A DNA stretch of 64,000 nucleotides from Diphasiastrum complanatum (GCA_029204225.1 CM055095.1:13205440-13269439), one strand, 5' to 3'. Counted from the first letter of the stretch, positions 24,312 to 36,639 are shown. A program made the numbers and translations. Notes: generated by a model from the letters alone, not told the origin.

Positions 24312-24998
24312 TTTCTCTTAAAATTTACACTTCTTCGGTATAAATACCATAGACAGATGACAAGCACTGCTGATTATGTACTCCTGCATAGACCAGATTT
24401 TCAGATTCCGGAAGCTGCCTCTCTCTGGATGCGTGGCTAACTCAGAAATGCCACATTGTAGAAATGCCTACTCAGGCGATATATATCAAGGTGGACATCA
24501 AAAAAGCACACTGAATATTTTCTATCTTCCCCCAGTATTGTAGTAGATGTTTTCGTTGTGACTTCATATTCGCACTCCCCTGAATTCCTTTCTTAACCTT
24601 TGCCCAAGATATCCATTGTTCTTTAAAACGAAGCGGTTTGCAGGAGAGCCTTAGGAGCGCGTTTTCCACGTAAAAGGTTTTCCAAATCTGCTAGCTCAAA
24701 GATGCGGCGATCCTCGGAAGCATACATCGGCCATAATCAGACTCTCACTGCACCTGCAATGAAGACGTATATGAGGGGACACTTCACACTCAAGCTTACT
24801 ATAAACCTTGGCTAGTTTCATTATTCTTTGAATCCGTAGCACCACAAATGACTATGATAAAATATTTGCAAGATTTCACTTACCGAATAACATAAAACCA
24901 GAAATCCACCTTAGCATAGTATGGGAATGAATATTATGAGAATGAATGATATACGAATGAAGATTATGCACAACGTTCTTCACAAAAAGAGTTTAATG

Positions 24999-25171
24999 AG
25001 TTCAGATGCTTATCGAGATGAGGAAAAACAAGAATGTAATGAGTTTACATGCGTATCAAGATGAGGAAAAACAAGAAGATAATGAGTTTACATGCGTATC
25101 AAGATGAGGAAAAACAAGAGTGTAGTGAGTTTACATTTGTATCAACAACTATCAAGATGAGCAAAAACCTT
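24999..25171. repeat. 43-bp tandem repeat upstream of BUB1
   Basis: About three and a half copies of a 43-bp unit containing GAGTTTACATGCGTATCAAG and ATGAGGAAAAACAAGA. The array starts about 690 bp upstream of the BUB1 start codon, so it could lie in the promoter region. Confidence 0.88.
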
Positions 25172-25599
25172 GACGTAAACGAAAGATTGCATCTCAGAAG
25201 AAGAACGAAATGCTGTAGTTGGATGAGAAAGAGGAAGAGCACCTGGGTAACAACACCATCCTCCTCGCTCATCATTTGTGGATCGGACTTCCGCTCGCTC
25301 TCGTTTGTTCGCTCGCTCTCGTTTGCTGGCTCGCTCGCTGGAGGGAGGGCTTTTTGGCGATGGCGGCAAAAGCAATCGATTTGAATGCTTCAAATTGTTC
25401 TCCCCTTTTTCTTTTCTTTTTGGACCTTCATAAGCCCATGGGGCAGGGGCAATACACACTAGGGAGACCTCTCTAGGGGCATGGGGCTTAACCCTCATCT
25501 CATCAACTTCACCCTTGGATCAAATCCAACAACATCCCTGAGACCGACCCTTTTTGCGACCATCCAACTGCTAATTTCAGAAAGAAGAGAGGAGAGCAG

Positions 25600-26062
25600 T
25601 GTTGGGAGATTCTTAAAAAATTAGTGGCAACCACTAGATCCGATTATAGTCGAGCATTTTTTGCAGTCAAAAATTTCATATCTTTCGTGAATTTATCGAT
25701 GATTTGGGTAAGGTCGTATGTATCTAGCATTTGGCACATATCTCGATGTATTTGGCAGGCGGTCTAGTGCGTATTCGAGTGCACCTCCTTTGTTTGCGTG
25801 GCTATGAGATCAGACCATGCTCACCAGCATCTCCAAAGCTATCGAACATGATTGCGAGATCGGGAGCTATTCAAAGAGAGGAGATCATTTCTCCGATGGT
25901 CACTACGAGTGAGCATCATAAGCTTCTGACGTAATTAAGTATCTATATGGGAGAGGAGAGGAAAGGAGCATAGAATACTATTGGGAGATTCTAAAAAAAA
26001 AAATTAGAGACCACTAGATCCGATTATAGTTGAGGTTGTTAGCAGTCAAGAATTTTACATCT
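25600..26062. repeat. dispersed direct repeat pair (~85 bp)
   Basis: Two related segments, 25600-25684 and 25978-26062, share TTGGGAGATTCT, CCACTAGATCCGATTATAGT and GCAGTCAA.AATTT. They flank about 290 bp. They could be the ends of a tiny LTR-type element or simply a duplicated segment; no TG..CA ends or target duplication were recognised. Confidence 0.6.
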
Positions 26063-27940
26063 TTTATGCCCTCTAGTTTACAACAGCATATGTAAAATTT
26101 TATTTGATTTCTTGTTGATTGATCCAAATTTGATGTCATTTTATGATGACATTTGATTGAGCTATTTGCTAGTAGTGACCTCGTTTTACGTCGATATGTG
26201 GTTGTGCCATGGCATTGAACATATGTTCCATAAGCTTTGTTTTTTGGGCTTGCATACCTTAATTGCATGAACTATCAGTCATCAAGGCATATTCGTTAGG
26301 ACACTATTATGTGAAGAGAGCCCATAGGCTTAGCACCCACTCTCTCCCAGTAAGTTTTGTTTTAGTAACAAGTTTTTCAACTGATTTTATTTGTATTGTA
26401 TCTAGTTTACCAATTATTTTCTTTTCAATTCATAGATAGTGCCTTCATGAGTTGGGTGGCATTTTTTGTACTTTTTATTTTCTATAAAGTTTTGTTATTT
26501 AGAAGTCATGGAAGATATGAGAATATAAGACAGATAGACACTTTACTAAGATCATTAGCCAAATGCAGACTAAGATCTGTAGTGTGAAATCTTGTGTGAG
26601 ACTTGGGTGCAAACTACACTACAACACTCAATTGATCAGCAGCCTAGAGTCCATTTTCACATCAATGCAAAACTTGGCAAAGGTGACCCATCTCCATGAT
26701 TCCATTTTCATCACACTAGCATAACATTCCATATTTAGAGTAGATTTGTGTTCCAAAATGGATGGCTATTAAACAATAAAAAAATCCCTACATTCGTTGC
26801 TATCCAGACACTTATTTTGCCATGAGGGAGTGGGTCAATTGCACCAACATCCATCTAGATTTGTTTGTAATCCATCTGAACAAGTCAAAAAAGTTCAAAA
26901 AAAATACCAATATTGGATTCTTTTAATGGTTTTTTAACTTTTTGGGGAGTTTGAGTCAACAAGTATGCATAAAAATTTGCATGCATGTTCTTGGAGGTGC
27001 AATAAATTTGTTCAAAGTTTGTGATCAGGTTCAATAGGTTGTTGGTACTGTAAGGGGCCCTAAAACTTCAAAAAATAGTATATTTTTGATGAGTTTTGGG
27101 CATGAATAACTCTTTTAACATAACCTTAACCCTATGGATCAGTATACAATCTGAATGGTAGGTCGAATTACCTATGATTTGATAAAGATCGATTTGCACA
27201 TTTACACTACAATTTCAACAAGCTATCGACCATAGAACTCCAAAAACTGTATCGACAAAAGAGATAAAGGAGTACATATATATAGTGTCTCTTTTAGGGG
27301 TACCGTTGCATGGGAATACGGTCCCTGTTATGGGATGCAGGTCCCGTGTCTACAAAGTACGTGCCGTCGACATGGCACACACACGCGGTCTTATAAACAA
27401 AAAATTTAAAGTACCACTAAAATTGGAAATAGTTACAGAATTGCAAAATAAACTCGGGCTTACTTAATCTGACACTCTCCCTTAAGCCCTAAAAAATCCA
27501 AGTGCGATGAGTGGTGGGAGCACCATCAAGTTACAACATCCAAATCTCCCACCCTCCATTAGGTGAGCCAAAAATCCAAAGGTGATGATTGGTGGACAAG
27601 CCCTCCATCATCAACTTTGAAGATCATCAACATCATTGTGAGAGAAATTATGCACAATCCACTCTCATCTTGAGCACATGGGACGATCCATCTTCCTTCT
27701 AGGTGTTTAATTTTTGTGGGTTCTTAGTGAGAAGTGAACAAGAGCGATAATTTACAAGTTGTGGTGGTATATAGTGGAGACCACACCATGAGTTCCCAAG
27801 AGATGGAGGAATTGTGTCATAGAGCTGATTTGGGTTGAGGTTCAGATCCAACAGCAGCTGGATCTAATAATGTCACAGGAGCTATGCCACCACAACTTAG
27901 TTGATTATCCTTCTTGAGCTCTTATCTTTCAGTGAGACCT
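26063..27940. other. non-coding, no gene recognised
   Basis: AT-rich intergenic sequence. No supported coding region, RNA gene or transposon terminus seen. Confidence 0.4.
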
Positions 27941-28146
27941 ATCATTGATTGTTCTTCTCTGATTTGGTTGGATCTTACTTCAAACAAGCTTGTTAGATGG
28001 TGATTGTTCTTTCCTGGTTTGGCTGCATCTTGCTCCAAACAAGCTCACTGCCACTGTGCCTCTACTGAGGTCTCTTTACCTCTGGTTTCTCTTAGGACTT
28101 CATCTCCCATATGACAGGCTTGTTTCTCTATGATAATCAGCTCAAT

Positions 28147-28267
28147 GGAACCATACCTTCAAAGTTGAGTGACCACACAGTCAAGAGTTGTTTTTGTGAG
28201 GTCTCCCAGCTCTGAAGGTATGGTTCCATATCTTCAAAGCTGACTGACCTCACACAATCAAGAGTTG
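28147..28267. repeat. duplicated and inverted LRR segment
   Basis: A 44-bp segment (28147-28190) recurs as a diverged direct copy (28224-28267). In addition GGAACCATACCTTC (28147-28160) is exactly inverted as GAAGGTATGGTTCC (28213-28226). This local duplication falls within the LRR fossil. Confidence 0.85.
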
Positions 28268-28406
28268 CCTACACAAATACCCAGCAACTGCCATCAGCTA
28301 CCTATATCTATTGAAATAGCAGGCATCGGAAAGGTAATCTTACTCACTCGGTTATAAATATTATTTAACAGGTTCACGGTAAAAATGCCTGCAAAAATGC
28401 CCACAG

Positions 28407-28488
28407 AGTGAGGTGAGCTTGCCAATACTTGCTGTTTTGGTAGATCTAGATCTATTGAAACAGCGAGTACTGGCAAGATCACCTCACT
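28407..28488. repeat. hairpin-forming inverted repeat (31-bp arms)
   Basis: Arms 28407-28437 and 28458-28488 are reverse complements with three mismatches around a 20-base loop. A further direct copy of the right arm lies at about 28309-28353. It resembles a fold-back or MITE-like piece inserted in the LRR fossil. Confidence 0.82.
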
Positions 28489-28689
28489 CACTCGGCTATG
28501 TCTAACTTCACATCAAATTGTCTGCACAAATCGACAAATGAGCAGGGTGCTTTCTTTGCTGGTAACCTGCTCCAAGGTTCAATCACAGATTGCTTCAGAT
28601 CTATGACAACAACCTTGAGATTAGCACGTCCTACAATAGCTTAACAGGAGGAATTAGATCGTGAATCGTCTAGATTTGCATAAGCTGTG

Positions 28690-31400
28690 GATCTGTGGGA
28701 GGATTCTTATTTCTGCTTGTGGAGTTGAGATGACTGCAATGATTAATGGATCTCGGGGCTACCACTGCACCCTGTGATGTGCTCTGCCATTTCTCCTTGT
28801 TTCAACCTCAATGCAGTTACCTTACTCATTATCTTTTCTGTGTGGTGCCTGTAAACAGAATATTTGCTGACAGGCCCATAGCTCATAGCAGACAATACGG
28901 CTTCACAAACTATGAAGGCAGAATATTACTTTATTTTGCACACACTCAAAATACACAAATTCATCTATGCAAGATAATAGGATGCTTGATTGAACAAGTT
29001 TTGTCAACGGAATTGGGATGTTAACATCTCTGGCAAATGAGATGTTATAGTGGCATTGTGCATTTGGTACTGCTGATAAAAAAGGTGACATAGACGCAAT
29101 CTTTGCAAATGGCATAAACATAAGCAAATGAGTGCAACTAACCTTTTCTAACTAGCATCAAATATTACAAGCGGTCGATGATGCCCTTCTGGATGATGTA
29201 GATAATCGGGTTTCCCCAGGAGTTTGTTCAGAGTGGAAAGTCCATCAATGCCATTTTTTTTTGCATTTTAGTGGAGAATGTGCCATTTTTTGTATCAAGT
29301 TTGCCTTTGTTCAGGGATCTCTGATTGTAACGGAGATCACTCTGAAGATGATGGGTGTTGCTCTTGAAGGTGGTACAGTTGTTGAAAGTAAAGGTGAGAA
29401 TGTCATTCTTGAAGTTGTGGCTGTTCTTGAAGGTGTCCCAGATGTGCAATCTTTAGATTTTTGCTTGAGTAAGTTTTGTGTTGATGTGGGTACTTTGTTG
29501 ATGTCAACAAGTGCGTGGATGTCAAAGATGATGTGCTAATTTTTGGAGAGAGAGATCTTGGAGTGAAAGAGTTTAGTCAAGGAAAGAAGGAGACAAGCGC
29601 TGAGCTAATTGAAAGAGCCAAGTGCTCTGCAGCATCAGATTTGGGTACAAGATAATTGTTCTGTTGAGAGAAAATCTGGCAGTTTAGTGAAGTCAAAGAG
29701 AGGGATATCAATGACAAAGAAGTGCATACTGTTCGGCAGGGAAGTCTCAGAAGAAGCTTGGGCTAGACGAGCATTTGATGAATGCAGAGTTTATGCTGGT
29801 TACAGTGTGGAAAAATCAAGATTTGTCAGAGGCAGAAGCCGTGAAGACTTGTGGATATGCAATTGCAAACCCATTTGGACAACTCTCATATCCAACAAGG
29901 TAAGAGCTCTCAGACAGTTGCTTCAAATATGTACATATGTTCACACAGTTGTCTGATTTAGGAGAGTCATTTAAAATAGCTTTTATTTTGATAACTTTTA
30001 GCTGATTTCCTTTTATATTTGTTGTCTAAAGCAAAAGCATAAAGTTTCAGCATATGAAGTTCTGATGTTCTAAATCAAATAACTCTAGAACTAAATGTTC
30101 ATGCTATTGTATAAATACACTGGAAACAGCCTTTTTTAATAGAAAAGTTTCTCAGGGGACAGATGCCAGTACATTTATAATCACTTAGAACATAAATGGT
30201 GCCTCTTGAGGAATCTGTTGATTGAGCATAGGATCCTGAGTTGGAAGATGCAGCCTAGAAGGAAAACCATGTAAGTCATTGTTGCCCAGTTAAATCTGAA
30301 TCTTTAGATAGATAATTGGCTAGTTGAAATGAAAAACAATACAATTATATCAACCAATTAGTTATCACAAAAAAAACTCATCCAACTATGCTGGTCTGGT
30401 TATTCTCCTTCACTAATTTGTTTCGACTTAATCTGTTTTTGAACAAAAACAAATACAAAAAATATCTGACAAGGTGATCTTAAATATCACAATAAGCTTT
30501 GTCGTGTGGGTTCACGATACTTTCAAATAGTTGAAAATGATTGCAATCTAAAAGAATAAACAGCCAAATTAAAAATACATTCTAATGCTGAAAGTCACCT
30601 AAGATCGGCATCTCAGCTTTTAACAGGCGACATCTCGGCTTATCCAAGTAATGGTCCATGTTTATTGGCGGTTGTCCAATGTGCCAATGTTCATAAATTA
30701 TGGCCCCTTGTTAGATGACTAGGAGGTTTGTTGCCTAAAAGCTTAAAGAGAACGAAAATTGTTAACAATAGTATGCTGAATGATTTTGTTGTTTTTACAT
30801 GCTCATTCCCCCATGTTTTTTATTAACACTCATTTCTCATATATGGGTCGAAACCCTAGAAAAATGCCTAAAAGTCAAGCATCATTTCAAACTTTTGATA
30901 GTTGTGCTTCAAAATTTTCAAACTCATTTGAGTTTCAAACATTTCAAATATTTGAATGCTACTATTATTGGTGAATCGCTCATCTATTTCTTATCTACCC
31001 TACAATAATATACCCAGGGTGTTAGGCGTATTGTGTTAAGTAGGTTATATGTCCCAAGTAATAACATTGCCAATCAACCAATAGGTGCCTTTAAGGAGGC
31101 AAAGAACTGTTTGTTGCAATATAATTTAGAGTTTCTAAGCAATGGTTGTTTGCATGATGAAGCCCATGCTAACGGGAAACATCCCTTGCAAACCAAGCAT
31201 AGGAGGATCCAAAGCTCCCGGAAATCATTCCGGCAAATCGACCAAAATCCAGTACTCAATTAGGAAAGATGTAATTTATGCCACAAGATTTTGAAGATAA
31301 AGGAAGAACAAGGCTTAAAAAAGTTGAAGTCTTAACAACATGGTCAAATTGCTCAGAAAAGATAAATTGTTTGATATTGATGTCCTACTAATTGAGAAAT
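28690..31400. other. no recognised gene; two unassigned open frames
   Basis: Plus-strand open frames at 29261-29539 (92 codons) and 29609-29956 (115 codons) have no motif I recognise. The second contains a basic stretch (KSRFVRGRSRED). They may be pieces of an old transposon. Elsewhere nothing is supported. Confidence 0.35.
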
Positions 31401-31479
31401 CAACAATTGAGTTTGAAGATGCAGTTAAGGGCGATTGGAGTGCAGATCATACTACGCATTATAAGGTAAATCTTTTTTC

Positions 31480-31854
31480 AATGTAACTCTTAGAATTATA
31501 ATTTCATTGCACATATAATAATTTAGAGTGATTAATATGCCAATGCTTGTATCCCTGATATTGCAGCACATTTTACGACATCATGCATCATTTTTTGCAA
31601 AATCTTATGGCAGTCTAAGTATTTGGTCATCACAAGGAATGGAGAAATCATATTGGCAAGCAAGAGCAGCATTTCATCGAAATACACAACACGGTGGAAC
31701 ATCTCAAAAAAATAGTTACATCATCCAGTTATTTCAATGGTTTTACAAACATGCTCAAATTCGATACAAAACTAAATCAACAAACTATCAAAAATTTAGA
31801 AAGGCATGCAAATTTATAGAGGAAAATAATATTGATGCAAGACTCAACTCATAG
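31480..31854 (+). pseudogene. unidentified, probably transposon-derived exon
   Basis: An open frame of about 100 codons after a plausible acceptor (ATATTGCAG at 31566) contains SIWSSQGMEKSYWQARAAFH and NTQHGGTSQKNS, followed by FQWFYKHAQIRYK. The codon use and aromatic-rich blocks look protein-coding, and the end is a clean stop. I do not recognise the family. Its position next to a Ulp1-type fragment suggests a transposon-borne protein, but that is inference. Confidence 0.4.
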
Positions 31855-32266
31855 TGTTTTTCACGATATCAAACAAAAGAGTATATGTATTATATGGCAT
31901 CATTTCAAGTACAATATACGTCAAAGTCATTTTCTTAAGTCTATATATTTGGAGAAAACTGCTAAGGAGGATAATCTTTTAGGAACTTCCTCAAGTACAT
32001 AGCCAAATTCTTTTATAACAATGTCTCTCTTTGCAAAAATAATTTTATATGTATTCTAAGGGTATTTATGCCCGTTCGAGAAATATGATAATGATTTGAT
32101 TGCCATTATTATTGTCCCAGCATTCGAAGAAAATTTGCTATGATGAATGCAAATCTTTTTATTTACAAAGCTCTTCAAATAATGGGATAGGGATGAAGCC
32201 TACAAAATACAAGCAAATGTCACATATCTTAAAAATAAAATAACTACATTTGAGTAAAACTCTCTT

Positions 32267-33060
32267 TCAAAAGAAACCAAATTTACTTACTTGATCACGC
32301 TCATCAGCTTGAAGAATTGCAACAGTATGTAAATCATGACCAGCAATTATGATCATCGAAGCAATTGATGGATTGAATTCCAAGGACTGTGAGACATAAT
32401 TGCTCTGGATTCTCAAAAAATCCTCCTCACTGGGCATATTTGTCTCATATGCCCTGCTTTGGGACATGATTGGCTGTAGGGCTTTAGTTCCATTGAGCCA
32501 TTCATCTCCATCTTTGTAATCAATAGAAGCACATAGATCATCACCCTCGAGATCTATGAAGTATGAGAAATCTTCAACGAAATTAGATAAAATTGATAAA
32601 ATTGCATCCTCTCTCATATCAAGTACATCTCCAATATCATTCAAGAGAGGTATGGGACCTTATCCATGTGATATACCAGCAAATCGAGAATAGTCTTGTT
32701 TTATTCATTTAGCTCCACATCAGATAAGGAGGAAATTGACAAAGCACGAGATTGGGCTGGGTCATACATTGCTGCCAACCTTGCCTCCTCATCAGCACCC
32801 AAGACTTCATTAATAATATCTGATTCTGATATCATAGAATGAATAAATGTTGAGCCACCCTCAATGCTTAACCTCGAAGTTTCTGTCTCTTCAGGAACAA
32901 GCAAAGCAAGATAAAATACAAAACTCATGCCCTCCTGCACAAAGCAACATGACCGATTGTGCTGGTCACAATGGACCGCGCGTTTAAAATCAATCACTAT
33001 TTTGGTGAATCGACGATTGTGACCTTGCTTTGACTGTGGCTGGGCAAGTACTAAATCCTA
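32267..33060 (-). pseudogene. unidentified minus-strand coding-like pieces
   Basis: Two open pieces can be read, 32997-32701 and 32644-32267. They contain acidic blocks (NEVLGADEEARLAAMYDP; DAILSILSNFVEDFSYFIDL) and look coding by composition. A further piece, 33325-33113, reads SYIVSLSFDSFDSALHAFLI. Between them are stops and plausible introns. I do not recognise the protein. They lie on the opposite strand to, and just upstream of, the CENH3-like sequence. Confidence 0.35.
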
Positions 33061-33324
33061 GAAATGAATGAATTGTAAACCATCCATTAACAACATAGAC
33101 TGACTCAGACAATCATAATATTTTTATAAAAGAAGGGAAATATGACCTATGTTCAAATCCAAACCTCTCAATATCAAAAGACATATTGAAATATGTCTTG
33201 TAGTGACCTATGTAATTACCAACACCAGATTCAATGAGGAAGGCGTGCAAGGCTGAATCAAAACTATCAAAAGACAAGGAAACAATGTATGAACTCTCTC
33301 GCATCGTAGAGATATCCTGCATCA

Positions 33325-33978
33325 ATGGCTAAGATGAAGCAAACTGCTAGGTTGACTAGCTTCGCCACACCAACCCGTCCACAGACTGCTGAGTCCAGTC
33401 GTCCGCAAAGACAGGGCAGTTCTCGCCGTCCATGGTTGAGGGACATTAGATTTTTACAAAGGAGCACTAAGCTTCTAATCCCGAAAGCAGCTTTCTACCG
33501 GACTGTGAGGGAGGTCACGTAGGATATCACCACACATTTGCCCTATAATGTGAGGTGGAATATCACTACTTTGGAGGCACTTCATATTGCATACAAGGAC
33601 TACCAGGTCAAAATGTTTGAGGATTCAATTTTATGCTCTATACATGCCAAGAGGGTGACGCTGATGCCCAAAGACATGTTACTTGTCATGAGGCTTCGGA
33701 ACACCTATGACAGCGTTTTCAAGTATGGCTTCACACAGAGACAAGAGCCTCTTGCCAGGGGGCCTGTCCCACCTCAAAAAAGGAGAAAGCAAGCACAGCC
33801 CAAGCAGGCACAATGCAAGCTTCCGTCTCCCGGCCCTTCACCCTCATCTCCTCCCTTGAATAGAGATGTGGCAAATACATCGGGAGTTCTAGTAGCTGAG
33901 AGCCCTCCAACAACCCCTAGTCTGGATCCCCATTTCTCCTTCTCAACAATCGAAAAATCTAAATATAATAGTGGATAA
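33325..33978 (+). pseudogene. CENH3-like histone H3 variant, intronless pseudogene
   Basis: The frame starts MAKMKQTAR, like the H3/CENH3 tail start MARTKQTAR, and has a short divergent tail. The histone fold follows: LRDIRFLQRSTKLLIPKAAF, RTVREVT, a TAG stop (33520-33522), then RWNITTLEALHIAYKDYQVK, MFEDSILCSIHAKRVTLMPK. LLIP at the H3 LLIR position, the RW before helix 2 and a loop 1 about four residues longer than in H3 point to the centromeric variant rather than canonical H3. Plant CENH3 genes have several introns; here the fold is uninterrupted, so it is probably a retrocopy. After helix 3 (MLLVMRLR) the frame does not stop but runs about 80 more Pro/Ser/Lys-rich codons to 33978, which no CENH3 I know has. 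One in-frame stop makes it inactive unless read through. Confidence 0.82.
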
Positions 33979-34429
33979 GGTTGTGTCTGTTGTTGAAGCA
34001 ACTGATAAAGAGTTGCATGTCAGATTCCCTACTGATCCAAAGGACATATCTTTTGATTCTGAAAGATACATTGAATTCGATATCTATATAGCCAAAAGAA
34101 TAGACGATCTTGGAGGAGAATTTTTGTTTTGTATAACTAATATCAGCATATCAAAGATAAGCATTGTAAGGAGCTACAGGAGAAGACCTCCCATATCTCA
34201 TATACAGTCGTTGAAGTTGGCTATGTATATTTTCTACATAAATACACATATACAATCACCAAGAAAATTTGTATTGTATCTCCATTTTTCGAGAGAGGAA
34301 AGCTAAAAGGCTTTTCAAGCACATAAGCGGGGAGGCAACCGTCTTCATCATTTCATAATGTGCAGAGTAAGATAATTTCTTTTTGTAAGATTTGTTTGTC
34401 GGAAACTCTTATAGATTCTAGTCATTCAT

Positions 34430-35100
34430 TGCTTGTCATTTGCTGGCAGCAAACATTGGCGCGTGCACGTTATATCTTTAAAAGTGGATCTTACTAGAAG
34501 CTGTACTCCTCTGTGCATGAAAATGAATTCCTTGAATGCCACCTATTCCAATGTCGACTCCATGTACAAGAGAATGGTGGAGTTATTGCCCAAGCCAGAC
34601 GGGCTGAATGTAAATACTAATATGGAGATTGTTGATGCAAAGGTAAAAGGATATTTTCACTAATTTTATCTACACGATGGCATGCAATTAAAAATTATAC
34701 TGAATTATAATTTAACAATTTTTTGTTGTAATCTTTCAGTCTTTGAAACAAGACAATGCATTCAGCTGCGGATGGTTTTGCATCTGGAATGTTAAATCAT
34801 TCTTGGATTGGTATATGATGCAAACTCCAAATGTTCATATACGTGAGGTAAATTTATCAACTTTTAGTATTTTAATGATATTATGTTTGTGTAATTTGAA
34901 GTTATTATTCATTGGCTAATCTATACACTCAATGTTTTATATTGCAGTTCCAATGTCCTGAAGTATCAACAAATATTGTTCATCAGTTCCGACATGAAAT
35001 GTTGCAAGTCCTACTATCGTCTATAGGTCCTACAAGCATGAAGTTGCAGAGGTGGATAGTGAAGTTGCAGTGCTTGACAATCTGCCTCAGATGCTTATGA
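34430..35100 (+). pseudogene. Ulp1-type cysteine protease fragment
   Basis: Three exon-like blocks with good splice sites can be joined. One ends at 34642 (GCAAAG|GTAAAAGG) and contains KHWRVHVISLK. The next, 34740-34847, encodes SLKQDNAFSCGWFCIWNVKS then FLDWYMMQ. The last starts at 34948 with FQCPEVSTNIVHQFRHEMLQ. The HW block and QDN..SCG-W-F fit the catalytic His and Cys regions of Ulp1/SENP (C48) proteases, a family often carried by plant Mutator-like and CACTA elements. The N-terminal part is not clear. It lies 0.5-1.5 kb downstream of the CENH3-like frame, on the same strand. Confidence 0.55.
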
Positions 35101-35514
35101 TTGAGATGTAAATATTGATATATAAGTGTAATTACTTGTTGATATAAAATACAAATGTACAGAAAGATATCATCACATGATGATGCATAGAACAGATAGG
35201 CAAACAGAAGGTGTACATCTTGTTGTTCAAAGTTGTCGTTCTTTCAAAGGTATGTTGCACGTCTACCATCCCAATGTTTATGCGATTTTAAAAATTTCTA
35301 CGCTTGTATTTAAGTCCTTACACTGTATAAAATTTTCTTGTCTTGGTCTTACATGTACATCAGAGAAACATATTAAACAATACCAACATTGGGATACTTT
35401 TAAATGCAAGAGCAAAATAGTGAAAACACTGAAATAAGTTTAAATAAACTCATTAAAAGTCATTTCAAATGTGTATTAACATTGTAAAGAAAATACACAT
35501 ATACGTACCAATCT

Positions 35515-36210
35515 CTAATTGACTCGACAAAAGCGTTCAAGAACATCGTATTGCATCAAAGTAAGCTCTGATCGAATGTGATTCAATGTCCAATCTTCCT
35601 CCATCTCAATCGTTGTAATAGTAGAATCATTTTTCTTCACTTGGAATTTTGTTTGATCTTGATGATTCAATGTAAAATCTTGATCCAATGCTTTCCATTC
35701 ATTGCTAACTTTGGACCATCTTCTATAATAAAATGTTAAAGAAAGCATTTGTTTTTCTATATGATATCTAAATTTCATTGATGATCTATTAACTATGCAC
35801 TCAATATTGTCATCCCATTGATCATCTAGGAGGCCTAATAACATATTGTCTATTAAATCACTACAAATAAACATTGTCGTTGTTCTATGAATATTACGTT
35901 CAACAAAAAAAAATCTACAAACATTGTAAAATGCAGAACCTTGTGCAATCTATTGAGTTTTGAACCTATGCTATATTTCATACAGTTTTGAATGTCCATA
36001 AAAAAACTTGATCGGAAGCTCTTTGCTCTGGTAGAATCCGGAGGAATCCATTCTTTGCTTGAGAAAGAGGGTAATGATATCGCCTCTAATCTTCGACTGG
36101 CAATCAACGTTACGGTCTTTCGACTGGCGAACAACGTTACGGTCTCTCACAGGTGTAATATATAATTGGGCCATGTGTACGTCGAATAGTTGAAAAGTCA
36201 AAAACAACAT
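35515..36210 (-). pseudogene. unidentified coding-like region
   Basis: The minus strand has a 119-codon open frame (35874-35515) preceded by overlapping frames up to 36210. It includes LLGLLDDQWDDNIECIVNRS and EEDWTLNHIRSELTLMQYDV, ending LERFCRVN-stop. Composition suggests former protein coding. I do not recognise the family; it may be part of the same transposon mosaic as the Ulp1 fragment. Confidence 0.35.
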
Positions 36211-36639
36211 CTTGACAAAAGGCCCTTTTGGTGCTCAAAATACCTCTAATGATAGAGGGCCTTGAAAGGGGCCTATCCTTTTAATTGGGTCCTAAGCTTT
36301 AAAATGGGCTTTTTTGCCTCACCATGAATAGTTGGTATTCAATATTATAAAAGGCTTTTAAGACGTCATGCAATCGTGACATTTCAGATCTGGCATTGAT
36401 GGTCAAGGAGGTAGGAGGTGGGGTGATATGATGGCAAAATAAAAATCAATTAAGAAGATGGAGTGATCTTATATAATCCAACCATTGCACTATGGCGATC
36501 CAAAGGGATGGGATGAGAAACTGTCAATAATCAGATTAATAGTAGCATACATTCATCATAAGTAATCAGCACAAAGAGGAAGAGTAACACACCATCACTT
36601 ATCATAACTGAATGTCATGTGTACAATAAATTGTCCCTC

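Larger units (their letters stand above)
27950..28680 (+). pseudogene. leucine-rich-repeat receptor-kinase fossil
   Basis: Several LRR units can be read in different frames: LDLTSNKL near 27970, TGLFLYDNQLNGTIPSKLSD near 28115-28180, GNLLQGSITDCFRSMTT near 28560-28605, and SYNSLTGGI near 28630-28660. The N-x-L-x-G-x-I-P spacing is the plant extracellular LRR consensus of receptor-like kinases. Stops, frameshifts and an inverted repeat break the frame, and no kinase domain is attached. It is a decayed fragment only. Confidence 0.6.

Noticed and set aside
33267-33467. Minus-strand open frame over the CENH3-like sequence
   Set aside because: It is the antisense shadow of the histone frame (33325-33520), which has clear homology on the plus strand.
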